Shown here: in pieces, positions 50,651 to 60,357 of the stretch | Position numbering within the stretch: position 1 is the stretch's first letter | Layout: each line of letters starts with the position of its first letter | Assembly: GCA_025360005.1 (NCBI GenBank) | Contig: JANYDA010000034.1 | Span: forward strand, 47,872 to 111,871 | Reading direction: 5' to 3' | Length of the DNA: 64,000 nucleotides | Source of the DNA: Fibrobacteria bacterium | GTDB lineage: Bacteria > Fibrobacterota > Fibrobacteria > UBA11236 | Notes under the pieces: generated by a model | The model's database searches: none | What the model was told of the DNA's origin: nothing | The model's input: only the letters and a program-made list of their open reading frames with translations | Translations under genes and position numbers: made by a program

Positions 50651-52924
50651 TTGAAAAAACCGATCTATCTGTTACCCGCGCTGGCCATTTTATGGGCCTG
50701 CTCGGGAACCAAAACGCCCTCCGCGAAGGCCGGGTCGCTTAAGGCCGATTCCACCGCCGCCATCGCGAGCGCGCCCGCCTTGTCTCCGGAAGAGCAGATG
50801 CTTTTTTCCGAGGTCACCGAGTTCGTCGATCTGGGGCAGGAGAGCATCCAGGATTCCTTGTGGTTCCAGGCCGGCGAGGATTTCGACAGCGCCCTGGTCC
50901 GGCTTTCCGCCCTGGAGGCCACGGACTCGCTGAGCCCGCTGGTATACTCCCATGCCCACAATTACCGGGATAGCGTCCAGAAGCTTTTAATCTACACCGT
51001 GGCGATGACCAGCCAGATGTCGCAACCGGTTCCCTGGACCGCGCAGTTCAATGAAGAGATGGAAGAGGTCCCGGACTCGTCCGTCAAAGCCATGGACTCG
51101 ATCACGCATCAGGTCGATCCGCGCAATTATGAATTGCCCCTGCCCACGCCGCTCGATCAGCGCGTCTTGCAGGCCATGGCCGTGTTCATGGGGCCGGGCC
51201 GCGGCTATTTCACCAAATGGCTCACCCGCAAATCCCGTTACGAGGGCTTGGTCCTTAAGAAGCTGGAAGAGCGCGATATGCCCAAGGATCTGCTGTACTT
51301 GGCCATGGTGGAGAGCGGGTTCAATCCCAAGGCCTGGTCCAAGGCCTCCGCCAGCGGCATGTGGCAATTCATCAGCGCCACCGGCAGGCGCTACGGATTG
51401 ATGGACGATTGGTGGTACGATCCGCGCCGCGATCCCATGCTGGCCACGGATGCGGCTTTGGAATACCTGGATGATCTGCACGATGAGTTCCAGGATTGGC
51501 ATCTGGCGATGGCGGCCTACAATTGCGGGGAAGGCAAGATCAGGAAGTTCCTGGCCCAGGATTCCACGCGCGGCTATTGGAAGATGCCCTTGCCTCAGGA
51601 GACGCGTTTCTACGTTCCCAAGATCCTGGCCGCCATGATCATCGGCCACAACCCGGAGCGGTACGGTTTCAGGATCGAGAACCCCGAGTCGCCGCTCGCC
51701 TTCGATACCGTCACCGTTACCAATTGCCTCACCATCGCCACCATCGCCAAGTCCGCCGGCGTCAGCGAGGATACCGTCCTGGCCTTGAATCCGTCCCTGC
51801 GCCGCTGGTGCACGCCTCCCAATCGCGTGGCGCATATCCTGTATCTGCCCGCCGGTTCGCGCGGGGCCTTTTGCAAAAGCTACGAGTCGTTGGACAAGAC
51901 CCAGCTTGTCACCTGGCGCCATCATATCGTGGCCAAGGGCGAAAACATCTCCGGCATAGCCGCCAAATACCGGGTCTCCGTGGCCGCCATCAAGGCTACC
52001 AACAAGATCAAGGGCACGCGTTTGCGGAAAGGCCAAAGCCTGTTGATCCCCCTGGCGCCGGAAGACGCAGGCAAATATCTGGAACAGGACGTGGCGGAAG
52101 CCCCCTCGCGGGTATCCAAATTCAAGGGGGGCACCTATCGGGTGCGGGCCGGCGACAACCTTTTCGACATCGCGCGCCGTTTCGGCACTACCGTCTCTTC
52201 GCTGCTGGCGGCCAACAACATGTCGCGCGGGGCCCGCATCAAACCCGGCCAGCGCCTGCGCCTCACGGGCAGGTCCAGGGCCGCGAGCTACGGGGATGAG
52301 CCGGAGACCCATCGCGAACCCATGGTAGCCGCCACCGCCATCGAACCGGAAGAGAAGGCTCCCCGCGGCCGGAAGCAGCGGGCCGCCGCGCGCGCGGGCG
52401 ATGAGAAGGATCAGGAAACCTCGCGGACCGCGGATGCCACGCGCAAGCCGGAAGCGGATCGCACCGTTTCGCCGGCGGCCGGGAAATTCGCCATCCATAC
52501 CGTGCAGACGGGGGAGACCCTCTTTTCCCTGACGCGCAGCCTGGAGGTGGAGGAAGACGATCTCAAGCAATGGAACAACCTCAAGGGCAACCTCATCCAG
52601 GTGGGCCAGAAGCTGAAGTACCTGGCGGCCAAAGGCAGGCCCGATGCGGAAAAAGCCTCCGCCAAGGCATCGCCGTCCGCGTCCGCGTCGGATCCTTCCG
52701 ACGAGGATGCGGTGGATGCCGGCAATGAAAAGGTGGCCGAGACTGCATTGGCGGGATCGGCCGCGCTGCGGGGCAAAGAGGACCGGCAATATTACGTGGT
52801 GAAGGACGGAGACAGCTTGTGGGACATTTCCGTGAAGTACCGCAGCACCGTCCAGAAGATCAAAGATCTGAACGGCAGACTGCCCTCGATCCTAAGGCCC
52901 GGAACCCGCATCCGGGTTAAATAG
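50651..52924 (+). CDS. MltD-like lytic transglycosylase lipoprotein with four LysM
   Basis: This protein of about 757 residues cleaves the glycan strands of peptidoglycan. A lipoprotein signal follows TTG 50651 (basic KKP, hydrophobic, LWAC lipobox) with GAGG upstream. The SLT catalytic domain reads PKDLLYLAMVESGFNPKAWSKASASGMWQFISATGRRYGL, with the catalytic Glu in VESGFN. Four LysM domains follow in the C-terminal 370 residues, starting around HHIVAKGENISGIA, YRVRAGDNLFDIA, HTVQTGETLFSLT and YVVKDGDSLWDIS. Pro/Lys-rich linkers separate them. E. coli MltD has two LysM, so this one is extended. It lies 24 nt upstream of sppA. Confidence 0.92.
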   Translation: MKKPIYLLPALAILWACSGTKTPSAKAGSLKADSTAAIASAPALSPEEQMLFSEVTEFVDLGQESIQDSLWFQAGEDFDSALVRLSALEATDSLSPLVYSHAHNYRDSVQKLLIYTVAMTSQMSQPVPWTAQFNEEMEEVPDSSVKAMDSITHQVDPRNYELPLPTPLDQRVLQAMAVFMGPGRGYFTKWLTRKSRYEGLVLKKLEERDMPKDLLYLAMVESGFNPKAWSKASASGMWQFISATGRRYGLMDDWWYDPRRDPMLATDAALEYLDDLHDEFQDWHLAMAAYNCGEGKIRKFLAQDSTRGYWKMPLPQETRFYVPKILAAMIIGHNPERYGFRIENPESPLAFDTVTVTNCLTIATIAKSAGVSEDTVLALNPSLRRWCTPPNRVAHILYLPAGSRGAFCKSYESLDKTQLVTWRHHIVAKGENISGIAAKYRVSVAAIKATNKIKGTRLRKGQSLLIPLAPEDAGKYLEQDVAEAPSRVSKFKGGTYRVRAGDNLFDIARRFGTTVSSLLAANNMSRGARIKPGQRLRLTGRSRAASYGDEPETHREPMVAATAIEPEEKAPRGRKQRAAARAGDEKDQETSRTADATRKPEADRTVSPAAGKFAIHTVQTGETLFSLTRSLEVEEDDLKQWNNLKGNLIQVGQKLKYLAAKGRPDAEKASAKASPSASASDPSDEDAVDAGNEKVAETALAGSAALRGKEDRQYYVVKDGDSLWDISVKYRSTVQKIKDLNGRLPSILRPGTRIRVK

Positions 52925-52948
52925 ACTATCCCCCGGAGGGTTTCGCCC

Positions 52949-53863
52949 ATGAACCGATTCGCCAAGATCATGTCCGTGCTCGCAGTCATCCTGCTTATTT
53001 CCGTGATCCTCTTTTTAGGGTCGCTCGTGAACCTGTTCGGGCACTTGGGAGAGACGGTCGCGGGCGGCAAGGAGAAGCGCGATCATATCACCGAGCTCAG
53101 GATTGAAGGCCCCATCATGGGTTCGCAAACCTATTTGGAAAGCATTCAACGCATTTCCGAAGACAAATCCTGCAAAGGCGTACTGCTCCGCATCGATTCG
53201 CCCGGCGGCGCGGTGGGGTCCTCTCAGGAAATCTGCTCCGCCTTGAAGGGCCTCAAGGCCAAAGGCCTGCCGATAGTGGTGAGCCAAGGCAATCTCGCCG
53301 CTTCCGGCGGCTATTATGTTTCCCTGGCCGGCGATCGCATCTTTTCCAATCCCGGCACCCTTACGGGCAGCATAGGCGTGATCCTGCAATTCCCGGAAGC
53401 GGCCAAGCTGATGGAGAAGCTGGGGGTCCGCATGAACACGGTGAAGAGCGGTGCTCTCAAGGATGTCGGCAATTACGCGCGCGCGCCCACGCCGGAGGAA
53501 TTGCGCTACCTGCAATCCGTCATCGATAACACCTACGGGCAATTCCTGGACGATATCCTGGCGAGCAGGAAGATAACCCGGAGCGAGCTTCTCAAGATCG
53601 CGGATGGCCGCGTGATGACGGGCAAGCAGGCCAAGCAGTACGGGCTGGTGGACACCTTGGGCGGTTATCAGGAGGCGAAGCATTACCTGGCCGGCTTGGT
53701 GAAATTGGACGGCGATCCGGTCATGGTCAAGGAACCGCCCGCAAGGAACTGGATGGAAAACATCGTGGACTCAAAAAGCGCCTCCGCGCTGGGTCCGTTG
53801 GCGGAAGCCGCCAAGGAGTGGCTGCCCTCCGTGCGTCAAGGGACTTTTTTCCTCTGGAAATAG
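52949..53863 (+). CDS. sppA: SppA-type signal peptide peptidase
   Basis: This 304-residue membrane-anchored serine protease of the S49 family degrades cleaved signal peptides. An N-terminal helix (IMSVLAVILLISVILFLGSLV) anchors it. The catalytic Ser lies in NLAASGGYYVSLAGD, preceded by the RIDSPGGAVGSSQEI substrate region, and GSIGVILQF follows; the general-base Lys is expected in the RKITRSELLKIADGR or GKQAKQYG region. The length matches the short bacterial SppA form. GGAGGG precedes ATG 52949, 24 nt after the MltD-like stop. Confidence 0.93.
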   Translation: MNRFAKIMSVLAVILLISVILFLGSLVNLFGHLGETVAGGKEKRDHITELRIEGPIMGSQTYLESIQRISEDKSCKGVLLRIDSPGGAVGSSQEICSALKGLKAKGLPIVVSQGNLAASGGYYVSLAGDRIFSNPGTLTGSIGVILQFPEAAKLMEKLGVRMNTVKSGALKDVGNYARAPTPEELRYLQSVIDNTYGQFLDDILASRKITRSELLKIADGRVMTGKQAKQYGLVDTLGGYQEAKHYLAGLVKLDGDPVMVKEPPARNWMENIVDSKSASALGPLAEAAKEWLPSVRQGTFFLWK

Positions 53864-53999
53864 TCCGGCGGGCCTGTCCGCCCGTCCCGCCCTTCCTTGA
53901 GAACCCTCAATCCGGCTTTTCCCAAGCAATGGGACTTTGTAAGTATATTGGACGCATTTTCGCCCCTTAGCGGTAGTCCAGGAACACCGGCGGAGACAC

Positions 54000-56900
54000 A
54001 TGGCAGGCATCGGTAAGCGGATCGGATCATGGGTAATCCTGTGCTTGGCGTCGGCCCTTCCCGCCCTGGCGAAATCCCCCCTGGTGAAAGTCCTGGAAGA
54101 CGTTCCCGGCCGGTTGGTGCTGGAGTTCAATGTTCCCGCCCCGGTTCTTCGTTCCGTTGGCGTCACTCCGGGCCTGAAGGCCTCCTGTCCGGGTTGCCAC
54201 CTGCCCGGCCGTCCCGGCGCCCCGGACCTTCCCGTATACCGCTTCGACGTGCTGAGCGGGCCCAATCCGCCCAGCGTCTCCTTCCGCCTGCTGGAATCGG
54301 AAACCCGATCCGTCCCGGAAGGCATCGCCCCCGTTCCCTTCAATCCCACGCCCGACGTTTTCCGCTTCAATCCGGATGTGGGCCTGTACCGCCAGTCCGC
54401 CGGCCTGGCCGCGCGCTCCTTCCCCCTCCGTTACCTGCGTGGTACCCCCGTGCGCGGGATGGAAGTGCCCCTGGCCTTATGGTCGGAAGGCGCCAGGACC
54501 CTGACCGTGATCAAGCGCATGCAGGTGGAAGTGGATTTCAGCGGTATGGCGGCGCGCCCGTCGCCGCTGCAGTTGCAGGGCGGTTACCGCAAAGAGGTGC
54601 TCAACCCGGTGGGCGGCGCCTATTTGTACTCCGCCCCGTCCGCTTTGCGCAGCCGCGCCCTGGCGAAAGCCTCTGCGGCAAAGGCGGACCTGGGGAATAA
54701 CTTCATCAAGATCAAGATCGGCGACAAGAGCGTGGAGGGATTCAAAGAGGATCGCGTTTACTCGATCTCCTTCAACGACCTGGCGAAATCCCTTCCGGGC
54801 GTGAATCTGAATGGGGTGAAGATTGGGAGCCTGCGGCTTTTCACCGGCAGCAACGATACCTTGAAACGGCACATGGATACTCTGGCCGCGGGGGAGACGC
54901 CGCTTTCCGGCACCTTGCGCGAGATTCCCATGGAGGTGGTGGATCAAAGAGGGATCGGGGTTTTCGACGACGGCGATTCAATCCGGTTTTTCGCTCATGG
55001 CACCAGCATCTGGAAGCGGCTGGCCGCACCCGCCGCGCAAATCCAGTATGAGTTTTCGGCCGATCCTTACTCCTTTGAAAACTACTACTACCTGGACTAT
55101 TCCGGTACGAACAACGAGGCGGGGATGCGCCTGGATACCGCCGCAGCCAGGCCAGTGAGCGGAACGCCCCTCGCCAATTCATACGCCTATGTGCGGGCGG
55201 AAAAGGATTTGGCCACCGCCGCTTGCGATCCATCCAACCATAAGGATGAAGAAACCGGGTATGATTTCTTCTGGTATTGGAAGGGCCGTTGCGAAACCTA
55301 TGCGGATACCACCGTCACCCTCTCCGCCGCGAATCTCCGCAGCGACGAGACCGACACCTTGACGGACCTGGTCCGGAACGGGAGCAACGATTCCCTGTTC
55401 CTGGGCTTCTATACCTATGCCTCGCGCTCGGACAGCGTTTTCACCGCGTACTATGGCGGCCAAGGCGATACCCTGGAGCTTTACCGGGCCACCGGATCGC
55501 CCGGGACCTGGTTCGTTTGGACCGGGCACGATAAGCCCGCGTCCCCGGCGCTGGGATTGGATCGGTTGGATTGGAGCGGACGGGAAATGCGCTTCGAGGG
55601 GTATTCCGTATGTTACCGTCGCAACCACGTCTTCACTGGCGATCCGCTCTGGATCTTCCCGGCCGAGTACGGCAAGGCCGTCTCCTACAAGGTGCAGGGC
55701 GGCGCCGCGGCTACCTGCCTACGGATAGAGGACGGTGTTGCCAAGCGCGCCATTCCCGTGGACGCGCAAGGCGTATTCACGGACAGCCTGGCCCCGGGCG
55801 CGGACGCGAAATACTATCTGTACCGGACCGCCGCCCCATTGCCCGCTGCGGCCATGGAGATGGACGGACTCCCTGCCTCCGGAGCGGCGCTGCGCGACCT
55901 GGTCACGGGCGACGGCAAGAAACCCGAATACCTCATCATCACCGCACGCCCGCTCCTTGAGCAGGCACTGGCCTTGCGCGACTATCGCCGCGACGCCAAA
56001 CGCGTCATTCCCCTGGCCACGGAAGTGGTGTTGGCGGAGGATATCTATCGCCAGTTCTCCAGCGGCAGGATGTCGGTGACCGCCATCCGGGACTTCATCC
56101 GTTATGCCTACAATGGCTGGGATGGCAAACGGGCCCTGGGAACCCTGAAGTACGTACTCTTTTTCGGCGACGGCAATTACGATTATCGCAACATCAAATC
56201 CAGTTCTCCGCCCCCCAACCCTATCCCTCCTTACGAGTTCATCGTGGAAGGCGCGCGCGAAGAGGCGGCCTCGGACGATTTCTACGGAATGCTGGAGCCT
56301 GGCGATTTCGGATACACGGGGGGCATGCTGGACGTGGCGCTGGGCCGGGTCCCGGTCCAGACCGCGCAGGAGGCTTCCGACTACCTCAAGAAGGTGGCCG
56401 CCTACGAGAATCCGGCCTTGGCCGGAGAATGGCGCGGCCGGGTTGTCATGGCGGCGGACGACAATATCCAGCGTGGCGCGCCGGGCGATATCGATCCCAT
56501 TTCCCGCGGGCATACCACGGATTCCGATGAGATGGGGAAACGCATGTCGGAAAATGAAAAGGGGCTGACGGTCGATAAAGTCTACCTGCTGGACTACCCC
56601 ATGAATTCGGCCTACCATAAGCCCGAGGCCGCCCAGGATCTCCTGAGCCTCATCAATCGCGGCACCCTGCTGGTCAATTACGTGGGACACGGCGCGTCCA
56701 ACCAGTGGGCGGATGAAGTGCTGCTGCAGACCAACGATGCCTTGTCCCGCATGCACAACGAAGGCCGCACCCCTATGGTGAACGCCTTCTCCTGTACGGT
56801 GGGCCGCTTCGAGACCGTCACCTCCGAAGGGATGAGCGAGCAGTTCGTGAAGCAGAAGGGGGTAGGGGCAATCGCCGCCATCTCCGCGTCCCGGGAATCC

Positions 56901-58199
56901 TTTCCTGCGCCCAATATCGCCCTGGCCAACGCCTTCTACGGGTTGGCTCTGCCTTCCGATACCGCGGACCAGACCATCACGGTGGGGGAAGCCTTGCGCC
57001 AGGCCAAGAACAGCTCGGAAACCAACATCGACAACCTCAACGATTTGAAATACAACCTGCTGGGTGAACCGGTGCTGCTGCTGCGCAAGCCCCGATTGGG
57101 TGTCGCCTTCACCCAGGTGATGGATACCATCAAGGCCCTCGACTGCAATACCATCAAGGGGCGGATCACCGGCGGCGGGGGTAACGGCAAGGTTAACATC
57201 AAGATAGTGGCCGGATCCGTACACATCAGCTACAAGGCGGAAGGCACCAGCCAGCAGGAAGTAGACAAGCACGGCAACATCCTTTTCGAGCGGACCTTCC
57301 CCTACCGGAACGGCGAATTCTCTACCCAGTATTTCATCCCCAAGCAGATCTCCTTCGGGGATTCCACCGCCCAGGTCCAGGTATTCGCCTGGGACGACAG
57401 CCTGGAAATGGAAGGCACCACCGCCCGGCAGAACCTGCGTATCCTAGGCACCGCCCAAAGCTCCTGCGCCAGCGACACCGATCATAAGGGACCCGGCATC
57501 CGCATCACCGGCTGCCAGGCCAAGGAAACCGCCGGTCTGGACTTCCCCGATCATGTCCGGCTTTCCCTGCCTTATTGCATGCAGATCTACGTGCAGGACT
57601 CGCTGGGCGGCGTGCTCTCGGCCGCAGGTCCGGACGAAGGCACCACGCTGGAGATCCCGGGGGTAATGGATCCGTTCCACCCGCTTCCCGGTATCGATGA
57701 ACTTTACCTCAAGTCCTACCAGTTCTCGTTGGACAAGAAGACCATCCCGCCGGGCCAGCATGTGCTGAAGGTCTCCGCCCGGGACGGCTACGGGAATATC
57801 AGCCAGCGGCAATTGCAAATGGACCTGACTTTGGACAGCTCCATCACCGCGGTGACGGCCTACAACTTCCCCAATCCCATGAAGCGGAACGGCACCACCT
57901 TCCACTTCGCGACGGTGCTTCCCGCCAGCGATCTGGAATTCGGGGATCCGGACGCCGGCAAGGATAGGTTGGAATATCAGGTCAAGGTATACAACCAGAG
58001 CGGCAACCTGGTCCAGGTATTCCAAAGGGCGGTTTCCGGGCAAACCAATTGGGACGGCCACGACAGGTGGGGTAACCTGCTTGCTAACGGAGTCTATTTT
58101 TATACCGTCACGGCCAGGCAGATTCTTACGGACCTCAACGCCAAGCCGGACTACCGTACCGTCAGCTCCAAGCGCAACATCTTGGTCATCTCCCGCTAA
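54000..58199 (+). CDS. C25 (gingipain/PorU-like) peptidase with FlgD-like C-terminus
   Basis: This 1399-residue exported protease begins with a signal peptide (WVILCLASALPALA). Beta-rich N-terminal domains precede a C25 catalytic region with His897 in YVGHGA and Cys932 in NAFSCTVGRFE, the gingipain-type dyad. The last about 115 residues (TAYNFPNPM, QSGNLVQVFQ, WDGHDRWGNLLANGVYFYTV) are a FlgD/T9SS-like Ig domain. This layout matches PorU, the type IX secretion sortase, which attaches cargo to the surface. If correct, a type IX system should lie elsewhere in the genome. It follows sppA by 136 nt; a TATATT box is at 53944. It could instead be a secreted C25 protease that is itself cargo. Confidence 0.85.
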   Translation: MAGIGKRIGSWVILCLASALPALAKSPLVKVLEDVPGRLVLEFNVPAPVLRSVGVTPGLKASCPGCHLPGRPGAPDLPVYRFDVLSGPNPPSVSFRLLESETRSVPEGIAPVPFNPTPDVFRFNPDVGLYRQSAGLAARSFPLRYLRGTPVRGMEVPLALWSEGARTLTVIKRMQVEVDFSGMAARPSPLQLQGGYRKEVLNPVGGAYLYSAPSALRSRALAKASAAKADLGNNFIKIKIGDKSVEGFKEDRVYSISFNDLAKSLPGVNLNGVKIGSLRLFTGSNDTLKRHMDTLAAGETPLSGTLREIPMEVVDQRGIGVFDDGDSIRFFAHGTSIWKRLAAPAAQIQYEFSADPYSFENYYYLDYSGTNNEAGMRLDTAAARPVSGTPLANSYAYVRAEKDLATAACDPSNHKDEETGYDFFWYWKGRCETYADTTVTLSAANLRSDETDTLTDLVRNGSNDSLFLGFYTYASRSDSVFTAYYGGQGDTLELYRATGSPGTWFVWTGHDKPASPALGLDRLDWSGREMRFEGYSVCYRRNHVFTGDPLWIFPAEYGKAVSYKVQGGAAATCLRIEDGVAKRAIPVDAQGVFTDSLAPGADAKYYLYRTAAPLPAAAMEMDGLPASGAALRDLVTGDGKKPEYLIITARPLLEQALALRDYRRDAKRVIPLATEVVLAEDIYRQFSSGRMSVTAIRDFIRYAYNGWDGKRALGTLKYVLFFGDGNYDYRNIKSSSPPPNPIPPYEFIVEGAREEAASDDFYGMLEPGDFGYTGGMLDVALGRVPVQTAQEASDYLKKVAAYENPALAGEWRGRVVMAADDNIQRGAPGDIDPISRGHTTDSDEMGKRMSENEKGLTVDKVYLLDYPMNSAYHKPEAAQDLLSLINRGTLLVNYVGHGASNQWADEVLLQTNDALSRMHNEGRTPMVNAFSCTVGRFETVTSEGMSEQFVKQKGVGAIAAISASRESFPAPNIALANAFYGLALPSDTADQTITVGEALRQAKNSSETNIDNLNDLKYNLLGEPVLLLRKPRLGVAFTQVMDTIKALDCNTIKGRITGGGGNGKVNIKIVAGSVHISYKAEGTSQQEVDKHGNILFERTFPYRNGEFSTQYFIPKQISFGDSTAQVQVFAWDDSLEMEGTTARQNLRILGTAQSSCASDTDHKGPGIRITGCQAKETAGLDFPDHVRLSLPYCMQIYVQDSLGGVLSAAGPDEGTTLEIPGVMDPFHPLPGIDELYLKSYQFSLDKKTIPPGQHVLKVSARDGYGNISQRQLQMDLTLDSSITAVTAYNFPNPMKRNGTTFHFATVLPASDLEFGDPDAGKDRLEYQVKVYNQSGNLVQVFQRAVSGQTNWDGHDRWGNLLANGVYFYTVTARQILTDLNAKPDYRTVSSKRNILVISR

Positions 58200-58262
58200 G
58201 CGGCTTTTTCCTACCCCTAAGGATTCGCCGTCCGTGATGCGTAGGCTGCGGGGCGCGGACAT

Positions 58263-58292
58263 AAAAAAAGCGGCCTGGTTTTCTCAGGCCGC
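58263..58292 (-). terminator. Rho-independent terminator of the minus-strand lipoprotein gene
   Basis: On the minus strand GCGGCCTG, a 7-nt loop and CAGGCCGC are followed by seven T residues. A second CGCCGCC/GGCGGCG hairpin lies between this and the stop. The elements fill the gap between two convergent genes. Confidence 0.85.
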
Positions 58293-58376
58293 AGAAGGAT
58301 TTCCTCTCGTTGGGAACGCCGCCGTTATTGGGTTATTGGCGGCGCTACCGGGTTTGCCCGGCCAGGTCCCGGAGCT

Positions 58377-59381
58377 TCAGGGCAGATACTTGCGCGTGGT
58401 CCCGGAGGTGCTCTTGAATTCAAGATAGGCGGGAACGGTCCCGGCCGGATGGGAGAACGTCAACCCGCCCGTTTTGGATTCCTCGCCCTTGGGGATGATA
58501 TCCTTGGCTGTCTTGGCGAAGCCGCCGATCTTGGCCGTGGGTTTGAATGCCTTGCCGTCCTTGTCGATCAACGTGAAGTTGTCGCCCTCGAAACGCAAAG
58601 GTCCGGACGAACCGTTCCAGGCTTTGACCTGGATCTTGGTCGCCGTGGCTCCGGGTTCGTATTTCACGATGCCAAGCAGCACGCCGTATTTGTTGATCCG
58701 CGCATCGGGACGTTCGCCCAGATCCACATCGTCATTATCGTACATCAGGTAAGTGTTCAGGTTGAGTTTGCGGATCCGTGACCACAGGTCTTTCATTTCC
58801 GGAGTCTCGCCGCCCACCATCAAGGCCAGCTTGTTCAGCTTATAATCGGCGACGATGCCGGCGGTGGGGGCGGTGGCAGCTTCGCGGAAATCGTTCTCGA
58901 TCTCCTTGAGCTTGGCGGCGACCACTTGTTTCTGCGCGATTGCGGCCGCGCCCGTGGCGCCCCCTACCTTTTCCGCGGTTTGCAGGAAGCGCATGCCGCC
59001 TTCCACCGCTTCCGCGGAACCGATTTTGATCCTCTGCGCGGCGATGGTTTGCAATGTGGAGACGAAGAGAGCCTGGTTGGCCGGATCCGGATGCTGGCTC
59101 AACAGACTGGCCACGGTATCCTTGAGAATGTCCAGGAACTCCGCGGTGGGATCCTCCTTGGCGCGCACGCCCATGGCCTGGATGTTGATCTGGGTATAGT
59201 TCTTGTAGAACTCCTTGGACAGTTTGCCGCGCTTGAGGGCCTCCTCATATTGCATCAGGGCGTGGATGGGGTCTCCCATCTTCCGGTATTTATCCCCCGC
59301 GGCTTCCTGGCGAGTGCGGCAGCTGGTCAGAAGAAAGGCCAGGCTGAGACCGGCGCAAAGCGTCACCATAGGTCTGTTCAT
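58377..59381 (-). CDS. Lipoprotein of unknown function
   Basis: This 334-residue protein has a lipoprotein signal (MNRPMVTLCAGLSLAFLLTSC), so it is probably outer-membrane anchored. A helical, TPR-like region covers about residues 30-190 (KYRKMGDPIHALMQYEEALKRGKLSKEFYKNY). The C-terminal about 100 residues are beta-rich (GIVKYEPGATATKIQVKAWNGSSGPLRFEGDNFTLIDKDGKAF), like a DUF4352-type immunoglobulin fold. AAAGGACG precedes ATG 59381. The frame is open further upstream without support. It is convergent with the C25 peptidase gene. Confidence 0.8.
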   Translation of the reverse strand: MNRPMVTLCAGLSLAFLLTSCRTRQEAAGDKYRKMGDPIHALMQYEEALKRGKLSKEFYKNYTQINIQAMGVRAKEDPTAEFLDILKDTVASLLSQHPDPANQALFVSTLQTIAAQRIKIGSAEAVEGGMRFLQTAEKVGGATGAAAIAQKQVVAAKLKEIENDFREAATAPTAGIVADYKLNKLALMVGGETPEMKDLWSRIRKLNLNTYLMYDNDDVDLGERPDARINKYGVLLGIVKYEPGATATKIQVKAWNGSSGPLRFEGDNFTLIDKDGKAFKPTAKIGGFAKTAKDIIPKGEESKTGGLTFSHPAGTVPAYLEFKSTSGTTRKYLP

Positions 59382-59501
59382 CGTTCGTCCTTTGCTTGCA
59401 TCATGAGTGGAAACTGGAGCCCCGGGGTCCTCGCATTCGCGATGGATCTCCGCAGCGGGCAAAAACCATGATGCCAAAAAATAACGTAAGATGGCCGTGT
59501 T

Positions 59502-59531
59502 TTGTGCTTATATTTCAGCCTTTTTTATAAC
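59502..59531 (+). promoter_or_regulatory. Candidate promoter of tRNA(CAU)
   Basis: TTGTGC (59502-59507), an 18-nt spacer and TATAAC (59526-59531) lie 13 nt before the tRNA. The -35 is weak. Confidence 0.4.
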
Positions 59532-59543
59532 TTTCCAGTTTCA

Positions 59544-59617
59544 GGGCCCATAGCTCAGTTGGTTAGAGCACGCGACTCATAATCGCTTGGTCCTCCGTTC
59601 AAGCCGGAGTGGGCCCA
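59544..59617 (+). tRNA. tRNA with CAU anticodon, resembling tRNA-Ile2
   Basis: Acceptor GGGCCCA pairs with TGGGCCC. The D-arm GCTC/GAGC, the anticodon loop CTCATAA with anticodon CAT, and the T-arm CTCCG/CGGAG with loop TTCAAGC complete the cloverleaf. CCA is not encoded. The anticodon arm GCGACTCATAATCGC followed by TTGGTC is nearly that of E. coli tRNA-Ile2, whose CAU is modified to lysidine, and differs from elongator tRNA-Met. The first anticodon-stem pair is a C-T mismatch where E. coli Ile2 has G-U. Isotype assignment is therefore probable, not certain. Confidence 0.9.
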
Positions 59618-59639
59618 CTTAAACCCCCGGACGGCTGGC

Positions 59640-60227
59640 GTGAAGAAAATCATCTTTTGGGGCGATGGAATCCTGGCCGGCCCCGGCGGCTTCGGCGAGT
59701 TGCTCTCCAATCATCTTTTCCTGCACCATCCTCGCGCGGACGTGGCCACCTCGTTTTATGGTGGGGACGCGTCTACATGGCAGGAGGCGGCGGCGCAAAC
59801 GCCCATCGTCATCGGCAAAGCGCCGGATCTGGTGGTTTTGGGATTAGGCTACGCGGATGTAGCCGCGGGACGCTCCCCGGAAGAGGCCGCCCATTCCGCA
59901 TCCGGCATGCTCAACTTGATGCTACAGAAAACCCATTCCAGGATTTGTCTGCTTTCCGTGGTATCCAGTTTTTTCAGCGAGGATGCCGACCGGGAGCGTT
60001 GCCATGCCCTCAACCGCCGGCTGCGCGATCTGGCCGTCCCGCGCATTCATACCATCGACCTGGAAGGCCGCGTGGAATGGTTCTTCGGGGAACATAAGCA
60101 AGGTCCCGGGGAAAAACATTCCCTGCACCTGGACAGCAACCGTTTGACGCCTTTGGGTCGTCTCTTCCTGGCCCATCATGCCTTTCACCTGATAGCCTGG
60201 CCGGACGTGGAGCCAGTGCCGTTCTGA
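59640..60227 (+). CDS. SGNH-fold hydrolase-like protein with lost catalytic Ser
   Basis: This 195-residue protein has the SGNH/GDSL layout. Block I reads IIFWGDGILAG, where the nucleophile Ser of GDS is Gly; block III reads LGLGYADVAAG in place of GxND; and the C-terminal block V region reads LHLDSNRLTPLG, lacking the usual DxxH. With the triad gone it is unlikely to be an esterase and may bind a ligand, or it is a decaying gene. The start is GTG 59640, 22 nt after the tRNA end, so it may be transcribed through the tRNA. The protein otherwise looks intact. Confidence 0.75.
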   Translation: MKKIIFWGDGILAGPGGFGELLSNHLFLHHPRADVATSFYGGDASTWQEAAAQTPIVIGKAPDLVVLGLGYADVAAGRSPEEAAHSASGMLNLMLQKTHSRICLLSVVSSFFSEDADRERCHALNRRLRDLAVPRIHTIDLEGRVEWFFGEHKQGPGEKHSLHLDSNRLTPLGRLFLAHHAFHLIAWPDVEPVPF

Positions 60228-60357
60228 GCGCGCCTGCCGCTCCGGCACGGCCTTGCAGCGCATCCGCCTGCGTGTCTCCGTTAGCCAGTCAACCCGAAAT
60301 TTCCTATATCAAGCTCGGCTTGAAACCACAGCCCCGTACCGGTAACCAGGAGGAATA

